Both the position numbers and the translations under genes were made by a program. 64,000 nucleotides of DNA from Trichuris trichiura (Eukaryota > Nematoda > Enoplea > Trichinellida > Trichuridae): NCBI GenBank assembly GCA_037903355.1, contig JBAJFE010000032.1, positions 496,001 to 560,000 of the forward strand, in the 5' to 3' direction. The stretch's first letter is position 1, and each line of letters opens with the position of its first letter. Shown in pieces: positions 61,843 through 64,000 of this stretch. The notes below the pieces were generated by a model. It did no database searches, was not told where the DNA came from, and saw only the letters and a program-made list of their open reading frames with translations.

Positions 61843-61915
61843 TGCCTCGGGTGGGTCTCGAACCCACGACCTTGAGATTATGAGACTCACGCGCTACCGA
61901 CTGCGCCACCGGGGC
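61843..61915 (-). tRNA. tRNA-Met (anticodon CAT), right arm
   Basis: Inverted copy of the left-arm gene. It differs at acceptor position 4 (GCCCCGG instead of GCCTCGG), so base pair 4-69 becomes C-A. The anticodon and T arm are unchanged. The mismatch may weaken the acceptor stem. Confidence 0.93.
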
Positions 61916-62237
61916 TGGCATGGTAATTCGATAAGCAAATTGTGACAAAAGCTAGACATCGAATTTCCAGCTGTGGGATAACAGCTTTCTAGGTGAATTG
62001 TTGAAACGCTCAAGTAGCACCAGCCCACCGGGAGAATCAGTGGTTTGAGGTATAAATACTTTTATGAGATTCCAGAAGTAATGAAGATGCTACGGCTGAG
62101 ATAATGCGAGAAGACTACGACTTAAGTGTAGTATTGAAATGTGTTTCATGGACTGCTGTCAGTTGACGTACAGTGGAATTAAGTACTCTCGTGCGTTTTA
62201 AAGCTTGCTTGTAATAATTTTCAACTGTAATTTGAAT

Positions 62238-62356
62238 GCCTACGATCATACTACGTTGAAAGCACCGCATCCCGTCAGATCTGCGAAGTTAAGCAACGTT
62301 AGGCCGGGTTAGTACTATGGTTGGAGACAACATGGGAACACTCGGTGTCGTAGGCT
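62238..62356 (+). rRNA. 5S ribosomal RNA (right arm)
   Basis: A 119-nt gene with the same helix I, box A and box C as the left-arm copy, followed by TTTTT overlapping 62356-62360 as polymerase III terminator. Confidence 0.95.
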
Positions 62357-62649
62357 TTTTCGTTTTATTTTAGTTTCAGCTTAACTTATACCAATGTTCC
62401 ATGATTATCTGGTTTTGCAGTTTATCAACTAAAAGCTATGCATAATCGTGGGATAACAACTATTAATAGTTTGCAGGAATGACCCATCTATCCACAAACA
62501 CATGAGTAAAAAACTTCAGTAGTGCTATGAGATTCTCTGGCATTCGTTCTGAGCAAAGTTCTTATTTTACCTCTCATTGCGTTCAACTAACTTAATGCTC
62601 ATCCATTTGCAGTTGCTTCTCACAATGCCTAACGTATATGCCCATAACG

Positions 62650-62930
62650 CATAATGTATGTTTTTCATAAAAGTTTTCTTTGCAGTTCTAACCAGTTTTC
62701 TTTATAACGTTTATCAGTATTCGCGTTAACTGCGAAGCTTTCGGGTAAATCCGAAACCCGTCATCGCTGTAAGGGATACCGCTCGCCGAGTCAATCTCCA
62801 TAGTTGCAAGCCATTCCATCCGACAAATTTTGTCAGGTACCTCAGTTGTCAGGTATATCTTGAGATGTGGAGCCTTGGTTCCATCTAGTCAGTTAGACAG
62901 TGCGGCGAGCACTCAAACCGACGTTCCAGG
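62650..62930. repeat. Element F: unit with a degenerate hammerhead-like core
   Basis: Core 62732-62772 (-): the stem CGGGT/ACCCG and GAAAGCTT are kept, and the CTGANGA block has lost a base (CGATGA). The rest (ctagtcagttagac ... cggcgagcactcaaaccgac) matches element E at 25.4-25.7 kb. It ends about 40 bases before the RBBP5-like exons. Confidence 0.65.
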
Positions 62931-62966
62931 ACATCGACAACACTAACAAAAGAGGTTCCGCTGCAG

Positions 62967-63448
62967 GAGCAAAAGAAGAAGTGCCTCCGCTCCTGATTTT
63001 AAAGAGTTGGCAGAAAATGTCGAGTATGCAAAGCGGGAGTCTGAATTTGATTTGGAAGGTGAGGATAAGAGTCCGTCGAGTGTTGATGGTTTTAAAACCG
63101 CAAATCGTCCATCCTTGTCTTGAAATTCAATTTTATAACAGTAGACTATCAAGGATGGAAGCGTTGAAAATGATATAGAAAGCGTTGATTACATGCGGAT
63201 ATTCTTCAGCAGGTAATGTAGGCATTGTCTAAAGAACACGTTCTACCCACATTTCATTTAGCGATGACGATGAAGACGCACTTCGACATTGCTGCATGCC
63301 TGAAATTGCAGACCCAAAGGAAAGTAAATCTGAAGTTTTAACTGCACGCCCTGAAGCCCACAGGCCGCGCAGTAGCAATGCAATGAATGTTTCATCATTT
63401 CCATCTCGCATCAACTTGCCCGGTTTTATGAGCTTCCGAATAAACAAG
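62967..63448 (+). pseudogene. RBBP5: Isolated RBBP5 C-terminal block (gene fragment or partial gene)
   Basis: Three consecutive exon-like pieces: 62967-about 63120, 63145-63212 and 63262-63448. They read SASAPDFKELAENVEYAKRE, SEFDLEGEDKSP, DGSVENDIESVDYMRIFFSS, and DDDEDALRHCCMPEIADPKE. This order matches the RBBP5 region just after its WD40 propeller, the acidic hinge that contacts ASH2L and nucleosomes in MLL/SET1 complexes. GT-AG junctions and phase fit for 63212/63262; the first donor is less sure. No WD40 exon is found upstream on this strand: element F and the 5S palindrome lie there instead. It is most likely a duplicated, truncated copy. A gene with very distant 5' exons cannot be excluded. 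Confidence 0.65.
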
Positions 63449-64000
63449 GTTTGCACTGGGTTTGTGTTGTACTCCCAACAGTTAAGCGATTCCGACTAAT
63501 CCCCATTTGTTATGTACTACGCGGGTTCAAGCGAATCTCCTCTAGGTGGCGGTATACCTAATCATGCTTTAGAACAGTGTTTCTCAAGCGGAAAACCGTT
63601 TGGGTCCTCTGAGAACGTTTCCGAGCGTTTGGGCCCCCTATTCTGATTGGGCAATTTCGAGTTTGGCAAGTTTGGTTGCATTTAGCATTGCTACGGACGT
63701 AATGACAAAGAAACGCAGTCAGCTGCAAGTAGTCAGACGGGGCAATCTGTCTGCGAGTTACCTTGATCGAGCCCAACATCGACTGGCTAGTTTGGTTGTA
63801 CCTGGGCGAGCCCAGCAGCTTTCGCTGACTTCTCGAAAAACAGTTTGCAGACATAGTGTGGTTTGCAGTCTGGTTGCAGAAATAGTCTACAAAATTGTGT
63901 TCAAAAAGGACAATGCAATGATAAGCATTTTTCAACTCTGAAATTTTGCGTCAGTAAAAATTGAAAATAAGATACAACATATAACTAACAACGCTTCCCT
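63449..64000. other. Right edge, possible further exon or hAT-like end
   Basis: An open frame runs at 63600-63941 (+) without a domain. At 63577 the sequence cagtgtttctcaag resembles the 5' end of some hAT-type elements, but no matching 3' end lies in the window. Confidence 0.25.

Larger units (their letters stand above)
59304..62632. repeat. 3.3 kb near-palindrome carrying two 5S rRNA and two tRNA-Met genes
   Basis: The left arm 59304-60940 and right arm 61009-62632 are inverted copies around a spacer of about 68 bases. Similarity is highest over the 5S and tRNA genes and the sequence between them, and lower toward the centre and the outer ends, with small indels. Frames at 60220-60549 and 61513-61720 are the same conserved stretch read in both arms and look non-coding. 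Gene order out from the centre is tRNA-Met then 5S in each arm. Confidence 0.9.

Overview
The window looks like nuclear DNA of a small-genome animal, most probably a nematode and perhaps a Trichuris/Trichinella-type clade. The evidence is animal-type orthologues cut by many GT-AG introns of only 44-63 bases, RNA polymerase III genes (5S rRNA, tRNA-Gln, tRNA-Met) scattered as single units, and about 25 recognisable pieces of Penelope-like, pogo/Tigger-like and LTR-like elements. The clade is an inference from gene architecture. Nothing in the sequence proves it.

Layout. 1-238 (-): first exon of an unknown secreted protein, running off the left edge. 4368-8244 (-): xylulose kinase (XYLB) in 18 exons, with one apparent frameshift. 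12063-13676 (+): single-exon TMEM104-like transporter. 16.2-16.7 kb: two tRNA-Gln genes facing apart. 19.4-23.9 and 28.7-30.8 kb (+): two paralogous Tudor-domain genes, the first with an LTR-like and a pogo-like insertion in its 5' part. 36.36 kb: tRNA-Gln. 36705-37550 (-): a UBASH3-type histidine-phosphatase domain lacking key arginines. 38632-42171 (-): complete trifunctional C1-tetrahydrofolate synthase (MTHFD1) in 7 exons. 45.4-46.7 kb (-): broken Penelope-like retroelement. 48620-54733 (+): DNAJC9 with a long lysine-rich tail. 55370-57220 (-): PPTC7-type PP2C phosphatase. 59.1 kb: tRNA-Gln. 59304-62632: a 3.3 kb near-palindrome, each arm carrying one 5S rRNA and one tRNA-Met gene. 62967-63448 (+): an isolated RBBP5 C-terminal block.

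The gene set is ordinary housekeeping (one-carbon metabolism, pentose metabolism, histone chaperone, mitochondrial phosphatase), with no operon or pathway clustering visible. The most interesting signal is in the repeats. Seven otherwise different inverted or solo elements share one small core: CTGANGA, then a covarying 5-6 bp hairpin, then GAAAGCT, with short covarying flanks. This closely resembles a hammerhead ribozyme of the type carried by Penelope-like element terminal repeats. One copy lies directly upstream of the Penelope reverse transcriptase remnant at 46 kb. Several of the others are head-to-head inverted pairs.
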